Positions 46,498 through 55,583 of a DNA stretch of 64,000 bases are shown here, piece by piece. Position 1 is the stretch's first letter, and every line of letters begins with the position of its first letter. The notes under the pieces are model-generated. The model saw only the letters and a program-made list of their open reading frames with translations. It was not told where the DNA came from and searched no databases. This DNA is from Brasilonema sp. UFV-L1 (GTDB lineage: Bacteria; Cyanobacteriota; Cyanobacteriia; Cyanobacteriales; Nostocaceae): the NCBI RefSeq assembly GCF_012912105.1, contig NZ_QMEA01000005.1, positions 1 to 64,000 of the forward strand, written 5' to 3'. Position numbers and translations under genes: made by a program.

Positions 46498-46998
46498 CTA
46501 TTCCTTACGCTCACTCGTGATATGAGTTAAGGTGCTCAAGTCATTAGGATTTACCTCATAAGCCGCACCAAAGCCGATGACAAACCTACCTTTAATTGGT
46601 GTCAACTGAAAAATCCGGAAGTCTGGCAAATCGCGCAATAGCTGAATCATTTCTCCAAAACGCGCTTCAAAGCTATCCACAATTTGCTTCCATAACTCAG
46701 TCTCACGTTCTACCAAGGTAGCCGTACAGTCAAAGGTTAGGCGACGACGAGCAAAGATTTGTTTAGTTTGAGACTCGTCATCAATAAATAATACGCTTGC
46801 TCGGGGAACAGCATAAAGATTTTGAGTGTGGGTAGAAAGACCACTGACATATATATAAACATTTCTCCTTTCATCCATGACAAAAGGAGCATAGCTTGCA
46901 TTGGGAATGTTGTCAGCACTCACAGTACTGATAATAAGACTTTGGAAAAGCTCAGTAAAGCCTTGATAAGCAGCAAGTGCATTTTCAAATTGGGACAT
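46498..46998 (-). CDS. HugZ-like pyridoxamine 5'-phosphate oxidase-fold protein
   Basis: A 166-residue split-barrel flavin/haem protein. IISTVSADNIPNASYAPFVMD is the first barrel strand with the substrate/cofactor Ser, followed by VYIYVSGLSTHTQNL. The C-terminal FRIFQLTPIKGRFVIGFGAAYEV is the HugZ signature. HugZ proteins in Helicobacter and Campylobacter degrade haem, but cyanobacterial members are uncharacterised and may bind FMN or haem. The frame extends to 47052; ATG 46998 (MSQFENAL) gives the family length. It directly follows the exported protein gene on the same strand. Confidence 0.87.
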   Translation of the reverse strand: MSQFENALAAYQGFTELFQSLIISTVSADNIPNASYAPFVMDERRNVYIYVSGLSTHTQNLYAVPRASVLFIDDESQTKQIFARRRLTFDCTATLVERETELWKQIVDSFEARFGEMIQLLRDLPDFRIFQLTPIKGRFVIGFGAAYEVNPNDLSTLTHITSERKE

Positions 46999-47035
46999 AC
47001 AGGAACCCACTACATGAGCGAATTTCAAACAAATT

Positions 47036-47608
47036 TCAAAACTTAAACGCAAATTGATTGATAAATCTATTAGCTCTATTGTTATTTATGAGACACTGAG
47101 CTTCTTCTATAATTGGTAGTACTGGTAGTTGGTTGTTTCCTTTAGTTAGTGGTGTTATTACTAAAATTGCATTTCCAGACTGTTTGAAAAGCACTGCGTA
47201 GTATGTTGCATTCTTGCCTCTGACACTGTAAATTATTTGATTATTATTATATGGTTTTTCGGGACGAGGTTCAGTGGGTGGTAATAACTCTACCTTGTTT
47301 CTGCTGTCGTAAATATTCATTAATAGAATATTGGAATTTTGGGTAGGAGAGTAAACCCTGACTGACTTTTCAGCATCTGTGTGAAAGAGTATCTGTGTTT
47401 TAATATAAGGTTGATTTGGTCTGCCTTTGTCTCCTTGACAGATTTTGACCGCAATTAAATCTCTTGTCGCTTGTTCGTGTACCTTTGCTTCAGGAATGAA
47501 ATTTGTTGTTGCTTTCTCCTGTTGAATCATAGCACTTGCTGATGCGGATAAAGATAATGTTCCTACGAAAGCAAGAAAAAATGATATAGATTTTTTTGTA
47601 ATAGTCAT
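47036..47608 (-). CDS. Exported protein of unknown function
   Basis: A 190-residue protein with a clear signal peptide, MTITKKSISFFLAFVGTLSL ending SASASA, so it is periplasmic or secreted. The mature part, with QPYIKTQILFHTDAEKSVRV and YYAVLFKQSGNAILVITPLT, is beta-rich without known motifs and has two cysteines. The open frame reaches 47710, but ATG 47608 with GAGGT eight bases upstream is clearly the start. It precedes the HugZ-like gene by 37 bases and may be co-transcribed. I do not recognise the family. Confidence 0.75.
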   Translation of the reverse strand: MTITKKSISFFLAFVGTLSLSASASAMIQQEKATTNFIPEAKVHEQATRDLIAVKICQGDKGRPNQPYIKTQILFHTDAEKSVRVYSPTQNSNILLMNIYDSRNKVELLPPTEPRPEKPYNNNQIIYSVRGKNATYYAVLFKQSGNAILVITPLTKGNNQLPVLPIIEEAQCLINNNRANRFINQFAFKF

Positions 47609-48355
47609 TATGTTTACCTCATCAGAAGAGTTTTTTACGAAAAAAGAACTCAGGATACGCCCCACAAGCACGCTGCTTTGCCATTCGTAGCTTTTCCTTT
47701 GACGAGGCACACGACTGACAAATCAGAATAGACACAGGACTGATGCACGAACAACGTAATTATAGTCCCTAGCAACCTACTCTTTTAAAATGGCGCGTGC
47801 GTAAGTTATGTTACAGTTATCAATTTTGAGTTTTTGGGGAAATGTTGAATTCTGAACCGCTTAAGATACGTTGATTTTTCCAAAATATATATATAATGGG
47901 TGGGCATTTTATTTTTTTGGAAGTCCCTTATGCAAAAAGCACATCCATTGACTAAGTTTGCCCTTAAAAATGCCAAAAGTATCAGGTGCTTGTCCGACAA
48001 TGTCTCAATATTTTTCTCTAAATAGAATTTAATAGCTAGCAAAAATATAGAGAAAAAGATCTGAATTTGGAAGTTCAGTTTACGGAATCTTTACACAGGA
48101 AAGTGAAATTTACTTATACACTCACTAACTACCTCAAAATGACCTTGATTTGTGACCAAGTTTCTCCAGCAACATTGACTGAATTGTAAAAAAAAGGCTT
48201 TGCATGCTCAATGGATTTATGAGATAATTGCTTGATTTAACATAAAAGTCAGTAAACACACTTAATTATTTTGTTTGCAAAGTATTAACTTTTATGGCTA
48301 AATTAGGGAATAATACTAGGGAAGTGTAGAAATTCAAACTACAACGAGTCTTTGT
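47609..48355. other. AT-rich intergenic region
   Basis: No supported gene. A minus-strand frame at 47806-48042 lacks protein features. A segment at 47910-47940 (attttttggaagtcc, then ttatgcaa) resembles 13690-13715 and may be a degenerate repeat related to the aggacttacgca MITE ends. The promoter of the DsbA-family gene should be near 48300. Confidence 0.45.
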
Positions 48356-49123
48356 ATGCGTGCATTCTCTTGTAGGCTCAGAAAACGACTTCAGTGGCTA
48401 TGTTGCTTGACTACAGTATGTTTGGTTTGTCTAGTTGTGGGTTGGTCACTTCCTGCAGATGCAGCGACCCGTATCAGTCCGCAATTAGAACAGCAAATCT
48501 TACAAGTGATGCGAGAACATCCAGAAGTCATCCTCGAATCAGTACAAAAGTACCAACAAAACCAACAAGCACAGATACAGCAAGCACAGCAAACATTTGT
48601 GCGTCAAATGAAAACCAATCCCCAAGAGGTTATTGGTGAATCTCCCGCGATTGGCTCAAGTGAGTCAAAGGTTTTATTGGTAGAATTTTCTGATTTTCAA
48701 TGTCCTTACTGCGCACAAGCACATGAAACCTTAAAACAGTTTATGGCAAAGCATAAGAATGAGGTTACTTTGGTTTACAAACATTTTCCTCTTACACCGA
48801 TTCATTCTCAAGCAATGCCAGCAGCAACAGCTGCTTGGGCAGCACAACAACAAGGTAAATTTTGGGAATATCAAGACGCACTCTTTACTCATCAAAAACA
48901 ACTTGGTGAGTCATTATATTTGGATATTGCCAAAAACTTAAACTTGAATGTTGAAAAGTTTCAACGTGATCGCCTTCTTGCTGACACCGCAATTGAAAAA
49001 GATAAACAGCTTGCTCAGAGTTTGGGAGTTTCTGGTACCCCTTTCTTTGTGATGAATGGTAAAGCTTTATCTGGTGCATTGCAGCTAGCTGAAATGGAAA
49101 ATGTATTGAGCCATTTTCAGTAG
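48356..49123 (+). CDS. DsbA-family thiol:disulfide oxidoreductase, exported
   Basis: A 255-residue protein with an N-terminal signal/anchor (residues about 12-35, LCCLTTVCLVCLVVGWSLPADA) and a helical spacer rich in Gln. The thioredoxin-fold DsbA domain follows: LVEFSDFQCPYCAQAHETL has the CPYC active site, and GVSGTPFFVMNG the cis-Pro loop. YKHFPLTPIHSQAMPAATAAWAAQQQGKFWEY is the typical DsbA/DsbG-like helical insertion of the Thioredoxin_4 family. It probably oxidises or isomerises disulfides in the periplasm or thylakoid lumen. It is monocistronic. Confidence 0.92.
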   Translation: MRAFSCRLRKRLQWLCCLTTVCLVCLVVGWSLPADAATRISPQLEQQILQVMREHPEVILESVQKYQQNQQAQIQQAQQTFVRQMKTNPQEVIGESPAIGSSESKVLLVEFSDFQCPYCAQAHETLKQFMAKHKNEVTLVYKHFPLTPIHSQAMPAATAAWAAQQQGKFWEYQDALFTHQKQLGESLYLDIAKNLNLNVEKFQRDRLLADTAIEKDKQLAQSLGVSGTPFFVMNGKALSGALQLAEMENVLSHFQ

Positions 49124-49380
49124 TTTGAAGTCTTCATCAGATATTGCTTCGTATACAAAAAAAGCATACGTAAGCTTCTGCATCATAAAGTGATCGTTCA
49201 CTACCGTTCACAATGTTTACTTAGCTAAGCTCACTGTTTATTGTCTCTAATTTGCAAGGTTACGAAGGATGCAAATGCGCGTATTTTTAAAGTGCTTATT
49301 TCTATCAAAGTTATTGGTAAACATGAGCCAAATGCGATGCATCCGAAACAACCCTATTAACTCTCGGTGGAACAGAAATC

Positions 49381-50139
49381 ATGAGGTTACAAATGCGTCG
49401 CAGTGGATCCAGCATGTTTTTTCCTATTGCCCTAATAGCAAATTGCACTTCTCAAGTATTGACGCCTAGCATCGCTATGGCTGAATCTCCACAAAATGCG
49501 GCCCCCACTGAAGTCCAAGAAGCTTCTTCTACTGGAGCGATACGGGCAAATTACCTGTCTTCATTAGAAAAAGAAGTCATTAATGAAATGAACAAAGTCC
49601 GGACAAATCCCCAAGCATATATTGCTGTCTTGGAAAACTATAAACAGCGCTTTCAAGGTAAGCGAGTTAAAATCTCTGAGACGATCTTGGTACAAACACG
49701 AGAAGGGCTATCAGCTGTTGATGAAGCAATTGAGTTTCTCAAATCAGTCAGTCCAATGGCTCCTCTAACGACATCTCGGGGAATGTCTTTAGGTGCTAAA
49801 GATCATGTAAGAGATAATGGACCAAGAGGTACAACAGGTCACCAAGGTAGCGATGGTAGCAACGCATCAATTCGTATGGATCGCTACGGAAGTTGGGAAT
49901 CAAGTGCTGGGGAAAATATTAGCTATGGTCCCAACACAGCACAAGATATTGTCATGCAATTAATTGTTGATGATGGAGTACCAAGTCGTAGTCACAGAAA
50001 AAACATCTTGAACCCCAATTTTACAGTGGCTGGAGTTGCTCATGGAGTTCACGCTAGATACAAAGCGATGTGCGTAATTACTTATGCAGCAGGATATCAA
50101 GAGAAAACGATTGCAGTTTCAGCTAAAAATCGTCACTAA
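49381..50139 (+). CDS. CAP (SCP/PR-1) domain exported protein 1
   Basis: A 252-residue protein with an N-terminal signal sequence ([20 protein letters not shown] to AMA) and a CAP domain. [22 protein letters not shown] is the first helix, [10 protein letters not shown] contains the first cavity His, and SAGENISYG the Glu. [25 protein letters not shown] supplies the second His and the conserved C-terminal core. Bacterial CAP proteins are secreted with lipid-binding or unknown roles. It is 60-70% similar by eye to the next gene, separated by a MITE at 50458-50608. Confidence 0.9.
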   Translation: MRLQMRRSGSSMFFPIALIANCTSQVLTPSIAMAESPQNAAPTEVQEASSTGAIRANYLSSLEKEVINEMNKVRTNPQAYIAVLENYKQRFQGKRVKISETILVQTREGLSAVDEAIEFLKSVSPMAPLTTSRGMSLGAKDHVRDNGPRGTTGHQGSDGSNASIRMDRYGSWESSAGENISYGPNTAQDIVMQLIVDDGVPSRSHRKNILNPNFTVAGVAHGVHARYKAMCVITYAAGYQEKTIAVSAKNRH

Positions 50140-50457
50140 ACATCACTTTTTGGGTTGGCAATAGGGAATGCGGAATGCTTCTTTCCTATTTTCTATTCCC
50201 AAACCAACAAGTTACAAAAAGGCGGCGCAAAAGGTTCATTCTATCCCCAAAAGGAAGAATCTTTCTCGCCGCCTTAGTTATGAGTTATTTGTCATAATTA
50301 AGAAGAAAAGAAGAACTCTGTTGTCGTATTGACTCCCCGTCTTTGGTTCCGCTACTGAGTTGGTGAGTTATTTGGTCATTTCTTGTTTTTTGAAAATAAG
50401 GAAAAGCGGTGCCTAAGCGTCTGGAAATCAATCATACTTTTATGAATCTAAATAGAT

Positions 50458-50608
50458 CAGGACTTACGCAAAGGTAACGTATTTTCGTCATTGCGTTCGC
50501 GTAGCGTGCCCGGAGGGCATACGAAGCGAAGCAATCCTGGTCTTGACGAGATTGCTTCGCTACACTGCGTTCCGCTCGCAATGACCAATCATCGCTGCGT
50601 AAGTCCTG
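50458..50608. mobile_element. MITE-like element 2
   Basis: Perfect 13-base terminal inverted repeats CAGGACTTACGCA (50458-50470) and TGCGTAAGTCCTG (50596-50608) are flanked by an exact 5-base duplication TAGAT (50453-50457 and 50609-50613). The interior is palindrome-rich (gcgttcgcgtagcgtgcccg, then gattgcttcgctac). It is 151 bases long with no coding capacity. It sits between the two CAP genes. Confidence 0.85.
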
Positions 50609-50635
50609 TAGATATTGACTGGTGACTCCAAAGTT

Positions 50636-51340
50636 ATGAGGTTGTTGATGCGTCAGATGGTATTTTGGATATTTATACCCATCACCCTATTGACCACATC
50701 CTGTGATACATTGTTTGAGCTTGATTTCTCTATACCTAAAATTCCTGAAAAAAAGTCTGATGTTCAAAAACGCGGGAGGACTCTTTCTCGCCTTGAACAA
50801 CAAGTGATTGTAGAAATGAACAAGGCGAGAACAAATCCTGCTGCTTATGCTGCTGTATTAGAAAACTATAGACAACGTTTTGAAGGTAAGCGAGTCAGAA
50901 TATCCAATCATGTCTATTTGCAAACCACAGAAGGAGTTACAGCAGTTGATGAGGCGATCGCCTATCTCAAATCAGTTCGTCCAGTCGGATCTTTAAAAGC
51001 GTCTCAAGGCATGTCTTTAGCAGCGAGAGATCATGTCAAAGACCAAGGTTCAAAAGGAATTCTTGGTCACAAAGGAAGCGACAAGAGTGATCCCTTTTCT
51101 CGTCTAAGCCGCTATGGAACTTGGAAACTCACAGCCGGAGAAAATATCAGCTATGGTTCTCACACAGCACAAGATATTGTCATGCAATTAATTATTGACG
51201 ATGGAGTCCCGGATCGCGGTCATAGAACAAATATATTTAATCCTGCTTTTAAGTTGACGGGAGTTGCTTTTGGGATTCACTCCACTTATAGGCAAATGTG
51301 TGTGATTACTTACGCAGGAGGATATATAGAAAATTCTTAA
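50636..51340 (+). CDS. CAP (SCP/PR-1) domain lipoprotein 2
   Basis: A 234-residue paralogue of the preceding CAP protein. The N-terminus [20 protein letters not shown] has a lipobox (LTTSC), so this copy is predicted to be a lipoprotein, unlike copy 1. The CAP domain has [32 protein letters not shown] (His), [11 protein letters not shown] (Glu) and [21 protein letters not shown] (His). A frame starts at TTG 50615 inside the MITE-adjacent sequence; ATG 50636 was chosen. The pair arose by tandem duplication. Confidence 0.9.
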   Translation: MRLLMRQMVFWIFIPITLLTTSCDTLFELDFSIPKIPEKKSDVQKRGRTLSRLEQQVIVEMNKARTNPAAYAAVLENYRQRFEGKRVRISNHVYLQTTEGVTAVDEAIAYLKSVRPVGSLKASQGMSLAARDHVKDQGSKGILGHKGSDKSDPFSRLSRYGTWKLTAGENISYGSHTAQDIVMQLIIDDGVPDRGHRTNIFNPAFKLTGVAFGIHSTYRQMCVITYAGGYIENS

Positions 51341-51421
51341 TTGAAAATACCACTAACGAAGGATGACTAATTCATGCAATCTGTGGTAATACGTTTCTAA
51401 TTGACCTGTGTGACATCATCA

Positions 51422-51516
51422 TAGGACTTACGCACGCGCTACTAAAAACAGTGGGTTGCGATTGCTTCCCTCCGGTCGCTGCGGACTATGATTACGTTGT
51501 TCGTGCGTAAGTCCTG
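51422..51516. mobile_element. MITE-like element 3
   Basis: The terminal repeats aggacttacgcacg (51423-51436) and cgtgcgtaagtcct (51502-51515) are perfect over 14 bases. The exact 5-base flank CATCA occurs at 51417-51421 and 51517-51521. Total length is 95 bases. The interior differs from element 2 (gattgcttccctccggtcgc), so the family shares ends only. Confidence 0.85.
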
Positions 51517-51574
51517 CATCAATGAGGAAAATAAAAAATATTAATATGACGGAACGGTTTTTAAGGCAAGTTTA

Positions 51575-52432
51575 ATGATTAACCCTCAGCATAGCAACAC
51601 AGTTTCATCTGCTGTTCACCTCAACGTCTACGTTCAAGGTGAAGGCTTTCCAATTCTCTGCTTACACGGTCATCCTGGTTCCGGTTCTAGTCTTTCTGTC
51701 TTCACTAATCACCTATCAAAGCGCTTTCAAACTTTGGCCCCAGACTTACGCGGATATGGCAAAAGTCGATGTGATATCAATTTTGATATGCGCGACCATT
51801 TAACCGACTTGGAAGCGCTTATAAACTCCTTTGGGGTGAAAAAATGTCTGATTTTAGGGTGGTCGCTCGGTGGCATTTTAGCGATGGAATTAGCACTGCG
51901 ACTGCCTCAGCAAGTTAGTGGTCTAATTTTAGTGGCTACAGCGGCCCGACCTAGAGGTAATCATCCACCTGTGACTTGGCAAGATAATCTTTATACTGGT
52001 GTTGCCTCGCTCTTGAGTTACATTAAATCAGATTGGTCTTGGAACATAGAGACTTTTGGCAAGCGATCGCTTTTGCGCTACCTGATTCAACAACACACTC
52101 CCACAGCCTACGGCTACATCGCAAAAGATGCATTGTCAGCCTATTTACAAACTTCTGCTAGTGCGACTCGCGCTCTTTATTCAGCGATTGGAGCAGGGTA
52201 CAATCGACTCAGAGATTTGGAACAAATTCAATGTCCTTGTTTGGTACTAGCTGGTGCATGCGATCGCCACATCACAGCTGACGCCAGCTTAGAAACATCT
52301 CGGTACCTCAAAAATTGCCAGTTACACTGCTATCCCAATACTGCTCATCTTTTCCCGTGGGAGATCCCTGATCAAGTCTTGAGCGACATTGACTGTTGGC
52401 TTGAGAAAAACCAACAAGTCATAAGTGTGTAG
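51575..52432 (+). CDS. Alpha/beta hydrolase
   Basis: A 285-residue alpha/beta hydrolase. The oxyanion segment is LCLHGHPGSGSS, and the nucleophile elbow LGWSLGG has the catalytic Ser. The acid is Asp in AGACDRHITAD and the general base His in NTAHLFPWE, so the triad is complete. PDLRGYGKSR is the conserved DLRGxGxS turn. There is no signal peptide. The substrate is unknown; relatives include esterases, lactonases and haloperoxidase-like enzymes. It starts 58 bases after MITE 3, so its upstream region is partly repeat-derived. Confidence 0.9.
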   Translation: MINPQHSNTVSSAVHLNVYVQGEGFPILCLHGHPGSGSSLSVFTNHLSKRFQTLAPDLRGYGKSRCDINFDMRDHLTDLEALINSFGVKKCLILGWSLGGILAMELALRLPQQVSGLILVATAARPRGNHPPVTWQDNLYTGVASLLSYIKSDWSWNIETFGKRSLLRYLIQQHTPTAYGYIAKDALSAYLQTSASATRALYSAIGAGYNRLRDLEQIQCPCLVLAGACDRHITADASLETSRYLKNCQLHCYPNTAHLFPWEIPDQVLSDIDCWLEKNQQVISV

Positions 52433-52494
52433 TTACGCTTGAGCGTAACTACGAAAAAGCCTTATAACCAGAAAAGAACTCCGCACAGTGAACA

Positions 52495-52553
52495 GTTATC
52501 AGTAAACAATGAACAGTGAATTGATCACTGATAACTAATAACTGATAACTGAG
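52495..52553. repeat. Short tandem and inverted cagttatca repeats
   Basis: Copies of gttatcagt, gaacagtgaa, gatcactgataact and aataactgataactga lie between the hydrolase and DUF1816 stop codons. Related to 8601-8665. It could fold into a hairpin (agttatcag with ctgataact) serving both convergent genes. Confidence 0.65.
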
Positions 52554-52568
52554 TTCTCCTCAGTTTCA

Positions 52569-52871
52569 TTACATTTGACCGCTAAAGATAGGCTGTACTT
52601 TGCGGTCAATCCTTTCCCCCAGGTCATCAGCAATCGTCAAAGCACTTGGTTTACAACGCTTAACATTAACGATGATTCCCTGCGCTCCTTCCTGTTCCAA
52701 ATCTTCTACGTAGCCTTTGATTGAGGCTTTTGCATCAATAGAATTGACAAACGGTCCAAAGTAGTAAGTGCAACGGGGGTTTTGTGTTATGACTTCCACC
52801 CACCAAGCAAAGCCAAAGTTGTCGAATAAGTTAATCAGCAATTCCTTAAAGTTATGCCAAATGGTTTTCAT
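52569..52871 (-). CDS. DUF1816 protein
   Basis: A 100-residue member of the cyanobacterial DUF1816 family: NFGFAWWVEVITQNPRCTYYFGPF followed by IKGYVEDLEQEGAQGIIVNVKRCKP. The fold is a small CpcD-like ferredoxin-type domain, and relatives are associated with phycobilisome turnover or stress, though function is not established. ATG 52871 (MKTIWHNF) is preferred over the frame to 52883. It is convergent with the hydrolase gene. Confidence 0.88.
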   Translation of the reverse strand: MKTIWHNFKELLINLFDNFGFAWWVEVITQNPRCTYYFGPFVNSIDAKASIKGYVEDLEQEGAQGIIVNVKRCKPSALTIADDLGERIDRKVQPIFSGQM

Positions 52872-52990
52872 GGTTCTCGTCAATTTCTAAATGTGGTACT
52901 TAAATGTGGTACTGGGTTCTAAATGGTATGCTGCTAGTTTTGACTGCTTTACATTTCTTTATACTCTGTTTACTCTTCTTTTTTCAAAGA

Positions 52991-53020
52991 AATTTATCGT
53001 AATTTATCGTAATTTATCGT
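52991..53020. repeat. Three tandem 10-base repeats
   Basis: aatttatcgt is repeated three times exactly, with a fourth degenerate copy (aatctatcca). The rlmB stop codon (53014) lies inside it, so the last codons of rlmB come from repeat sequence. Confidence 0.85.
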
Positions 53021-53967
53021 AATCTATCCAGATGTATTGTATTTATCCAGCGATGACGATAAATTTCATAAAGAGCCATGCCTGCTGCGACTGAGGCATT
53101 CAGACTTGGAGTCTTACCTTGTAAAGGGATCGATACCAAAAAATCACAATGGCGTTGCGTCAAAATACTTATGCCTTCGCCTTCAGAACCAACTACCAAA
53201 ACAATAGGACCGTTAAATTTCACGGTATGTATAGGTTGGCTTGCTTCTGTAGCAGTACCGTAAATCCAAAAGCCAACAGCTTTGAGTTCTTCTAAAGCGC
53301 GTTGCAAGTTCACCGCTCTAACTACGGGGAAGTTTTCTAAAGCACCAGCAGCCACTTTCATAACTGTAGAAGTTATACCAGATGCTCTGCGTTGTGGGAT
53401 CACCATTCCTTGAGCACCTAATGCCTCTGCAGTACGAATAATTGCTCCCAAATTGTGAGGATCAGTGATTCCATCAGCCACAACAATTACAGGATCAGTG
53501 ACTGATTGTGCTTTTGTCATCAATTCATCCAAATCAATGTAAGCGTAGGGAGCAATTTGCGCCGCCACACCTTGGTGGTTAGCTTGCTCTGTAATTTGGT
53601 CTAAGCGCCTAGGCTCTACTTCATCAACAATTGTGCCATTTTCCTTCGCTCGTAAAATCAGCGAATGAAAGCGGGGATCGTAGCGGAGACGAGACGTAAT
53701 CCAGATACGATTCAAGTCGCGCTCATTTTCTAAAGCACTCAACACTGGATGACGACCATAGATCAAATCTATGTCTTCTGATTGCCCAGAAGAAGCAGAT
53801 GAATTAGAGAATTTACGATGTGGGCGTGGGCTGTCTCTCAAACCATTGGCACCCTTTCCTCTGGGATCAGGACTCAGATGAGGAATGACACGCTTTCCGT
53901 TCATTTTCAACGGTTGCCCACTCTTGTGTTCGCCATTCGTCTTTATTTTTCTTGGTTTATCTATCAT
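53014..53967 (-). CDS. rlmB: 23S rRNA 2'-O-ribose methyltransferase (TrmH/SpoU family)
   Basis: A 317-residue SpoU methyltransferase. An N-terminal basic, low-complexity extension (about 1-65) precedes the L30e-like substrate-binding domain ([22 protein letters not shown]). The knotted SPOUT domain has [22 protein letters not shown] (motif 1), [11 protein letters not shown] (motif 2) and [23 protein letters not shown] (motif 3). It methylates a guanosine in 23S rRNA, G2251 in E. coli. The mini-RNase III gene lies 94 bases upstream on the same strand, the same pairing as in Firmicutes, suggesting shared ribosome maturation. Confidence 0.93.
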   Translation of the reverse strand: MIDKPRKIKTNGEHKSGQPLKMNGKRVIPHLSPDPRGKGANGLRDSPRPHRKFSNSSASSGQSEDIDLIYGRHPVLSALENERDLNRIWITSRLRYDPRFHSLILRAKENGTIVDEVEPRRLDQITEQANHQGVAAQIAPYAYIDLDELMTKAQSVTDPVIVVADGITDPHNLGAIIRTAEALGAQGMVIPQRRASGITSTVMKVAAGALENFPVVRAVNLQRALEELKAVGFWIYGTATEASQPIHTVKFNGPIVLVVGSEGEGISILTQRHCDFLVSIPLQGKTPSLNASVAAGMALYEIYRHRWINTIHLDRLR

Positions 53968-54061
53968 GTGAGTTATTGGTAGAGCTTAATAGGTGAGCAT
54001 CCTTGTTATCCCAATTCACCGAACCAACTCTGCAAGTTTTACAACTCGTGAATTTCATTTC

Positions 54062-54544
54062 TCACGGCTTTTCTAGATGGAGTTTTTCTAAAAGTTCGGT
54101 TAAGCGATGAAAATCAGTCAGATACAAGTAGCCAAGTAAAGTTTCTAAACTTGTTGCTTGTTGATAGGTTGCGGGATCAACCCGTCTAGGGCGTCCTGTG
54201 GCAGCGTTGCGACCCCGTCGGACAATTTCTAACTCAGTGCTACTTAAATGAGGATACAGCGATTGCAACATTTTCGCTTGTGTTTCTGCTCTCACTTGCG
54301 CCACAACTAGATTATGGTATGCTTCTGGTCGTCTTGGTGGTAGCAGATAAAACATTCTAACGTACAGCTCACAAACTGCGTCTCCCAAATAAGCTAAAGC
54401 GGTAGGAGATATTTGTTGCAGTTGTGTTTGTGATATTTCTTGGAACAGTTCCTCTTTAGTTGCCCTTAATCGTTGACACGACACTAAATCCTGACTGGGA
54501 GTTTCATTTGAGCCATCTAGTGGGTTTTCCTCCTTTGATGTCAC
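54062..54544 (-). CDS. mrnC: Mini-ribonuclease III
   Basis: A 160-residue mini-III RNase lacking the dsRNA-binding domain. The catalytic helix is SPTALAYLGDAVCELYVRMF, with Asp and Glu metal ligands; the second is ATSLETLLGYLYLT with Glu. RRGRNAATGRPRR is the typical basic loop contacting RNA. It matures the ends of 23S rRNA in Bacillus and cyanobacteria. The first about 35 residues are a poorly conserved tail. It is upstream of rlmB on the same strand. Confidence 0.92.
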   Translation of the reverse strand: MTSKEENPLDGSNETPSQDLVSCQRLRATKEELFQEISQTQLQQISPTALAYLGDAVCELYVRMFYLLPPRRPEAYHNLVVAQVRAETQAKMLQSLYPHLSSTELEIVRRGRNAATGRPRRVDPATYQQATSLETLLGYLYLTDFHRLTELLEKLHLEKP

Positions 54545-54996
54545 AAGTTCCTATTTCCTCCCACATCTACCTAAGCATAATCAACGCTAAAAAATTTACG
54601 TGCTAAACTTTTTCTTTTGTTCAAAATTTTTTCTTCTACTTTAATCAGTATTTCACATACTCAAAGCACTGAAGTGTGAAGTGTGGAATCCAGATGAATT
54701 TATGACCATCTATTTGGGATTTGAAACTAGAAATGCTTTGAAAGCCTTAAAGTATAAGGTCTTATAAAGTACAGCGGTAAAATATACGCGCTTTTATTGC
54801 TATTGTAGCATACAACAAGCTGTCCTTGAGACTTCTACACAACTTGTTTTTCTCATCCTGACATATTTGTACTTTACTTTCCTACCTGGTACTGCATCAG
54901 TTAGCATTATGCAAGATATTAAACCCTAACAGGGTAATAATTAAGCTATCCAGATTGGATGATCGGATAGCTATATGAAGCTCTCGGGTCAAGAAA
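54545..54996. other. Intergenic region with terminator-like hairpin
   Basis: On the minus strand just after the STAS gene stop, agctatcc / ggatagct arms (54944-54951 and 54965-54972) are followed by taattatt, a candidate terminator. The rest, including the mrnC promoter area, has no gene. Confidence 0.5.
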
Positions 54997-55365
54997 TCAA
55001 GACGATTTGACGTTTTCTAGAGCCGCCTCAACCGATTGTTGTAGGGCGAGAAACTTCTCTAGGCGAACAAGTTTAACCGTCTGAGTGACACGGGCATTAG
55101 TGACAATTTGCAAGGTACCAGACAAGTTTTGAGCCTGCTTGGCTACCTGTACTAAAGCACCCAAGCCAGAGCTATCAACAAAATCGATGTGCGAGAGATC
55201 CAGAATAATGTGTTTTGGTCCCTCGTCAATCTTACTTCCAATAACCTTGCGAAATGTCGGTTCGGAAAAGGCGTCTAACAAACCTGTGAGGCGGAATAGC
55301 TGGCAGTTATCCCGGACTTCGCGAGTGCCTCTCAGGCTTACAGTTAGATTTAGTGGCTCAGCAAT
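54997..55365 (-). CDS. STAS-domain anti-sigma-factor antagonist, likely ATT start
   Basis: A STAS-domain protein of about 122 residues. HIILDLSHIDFVDSSGLGALVQVA is the SpoIIAA-like core, with the phosphorylatable Ser of DSSG, and TVKLVRLEKFLAL the C-terminal helix. Reading upstream of the first conventional start (TTG 55281), the frame continues with IAEPLNLTVSLRGTREVRD and then QLFRLTGLLDAFSEP, which are the first STAS beta strands. No ATG, GTG or TTG exists between the upstream TGA and this segment. A strong GAGGAGGG lies just before ATT at 55365-55363, so ATT initiation is inferred. It probably works with a serine kinase/phosphatase switch; none is adjacent. Confidence 0.82.
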   Translation of the reverse strand: MAEPLNLTVSLRGTREVRDNCQLFRLTGLLDAFSEPTFRKVIGSKIDEGPKHIILDLSHIDFVDSSGLGALVQVAKQAQNLSGTLQIVTNARVTQTVKLVRLEKFLALQQSVEAALENVKSS

Positions 55366-55504
55366 AATTCCCTCCTCATAAGTTATAGTAAACGCTCAAG
55401 TATAGATGTTTTTGGCGTAGATTGTCTACAATTTGCTGGGATATGGAGAATAAGCAGAAGTTTTGATGGACGGAGTCGGAGAGGGAAAAACAAATTTTTG
55501 CTCT

Positions 55505-55560
55505 GTTGCTTTCTTGCTCCCTTACTCCCTTACTTCCTTACTTCCTTGCTCCCCTGCTGT
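55505..55560. repeat. Heptanucleotide-type tandem repeat
   Basis: Degenerate heptamers ttgctcc, cttactc, cttactt and ccttact run across 55505-55560, just beyond the carA stop codon. A typical cyanobacterial short tandem repeat. Confidence 0.75.
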
Positions 55561-55583
55561 CCAATCTGCAACTTTCTCCATTT

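Noticed and set aside
47806-48042. 78-residue minus-strand frame
   Set aside because: AT-driven composition, no ribosome-binding site, overlaps a degenerate repeat.
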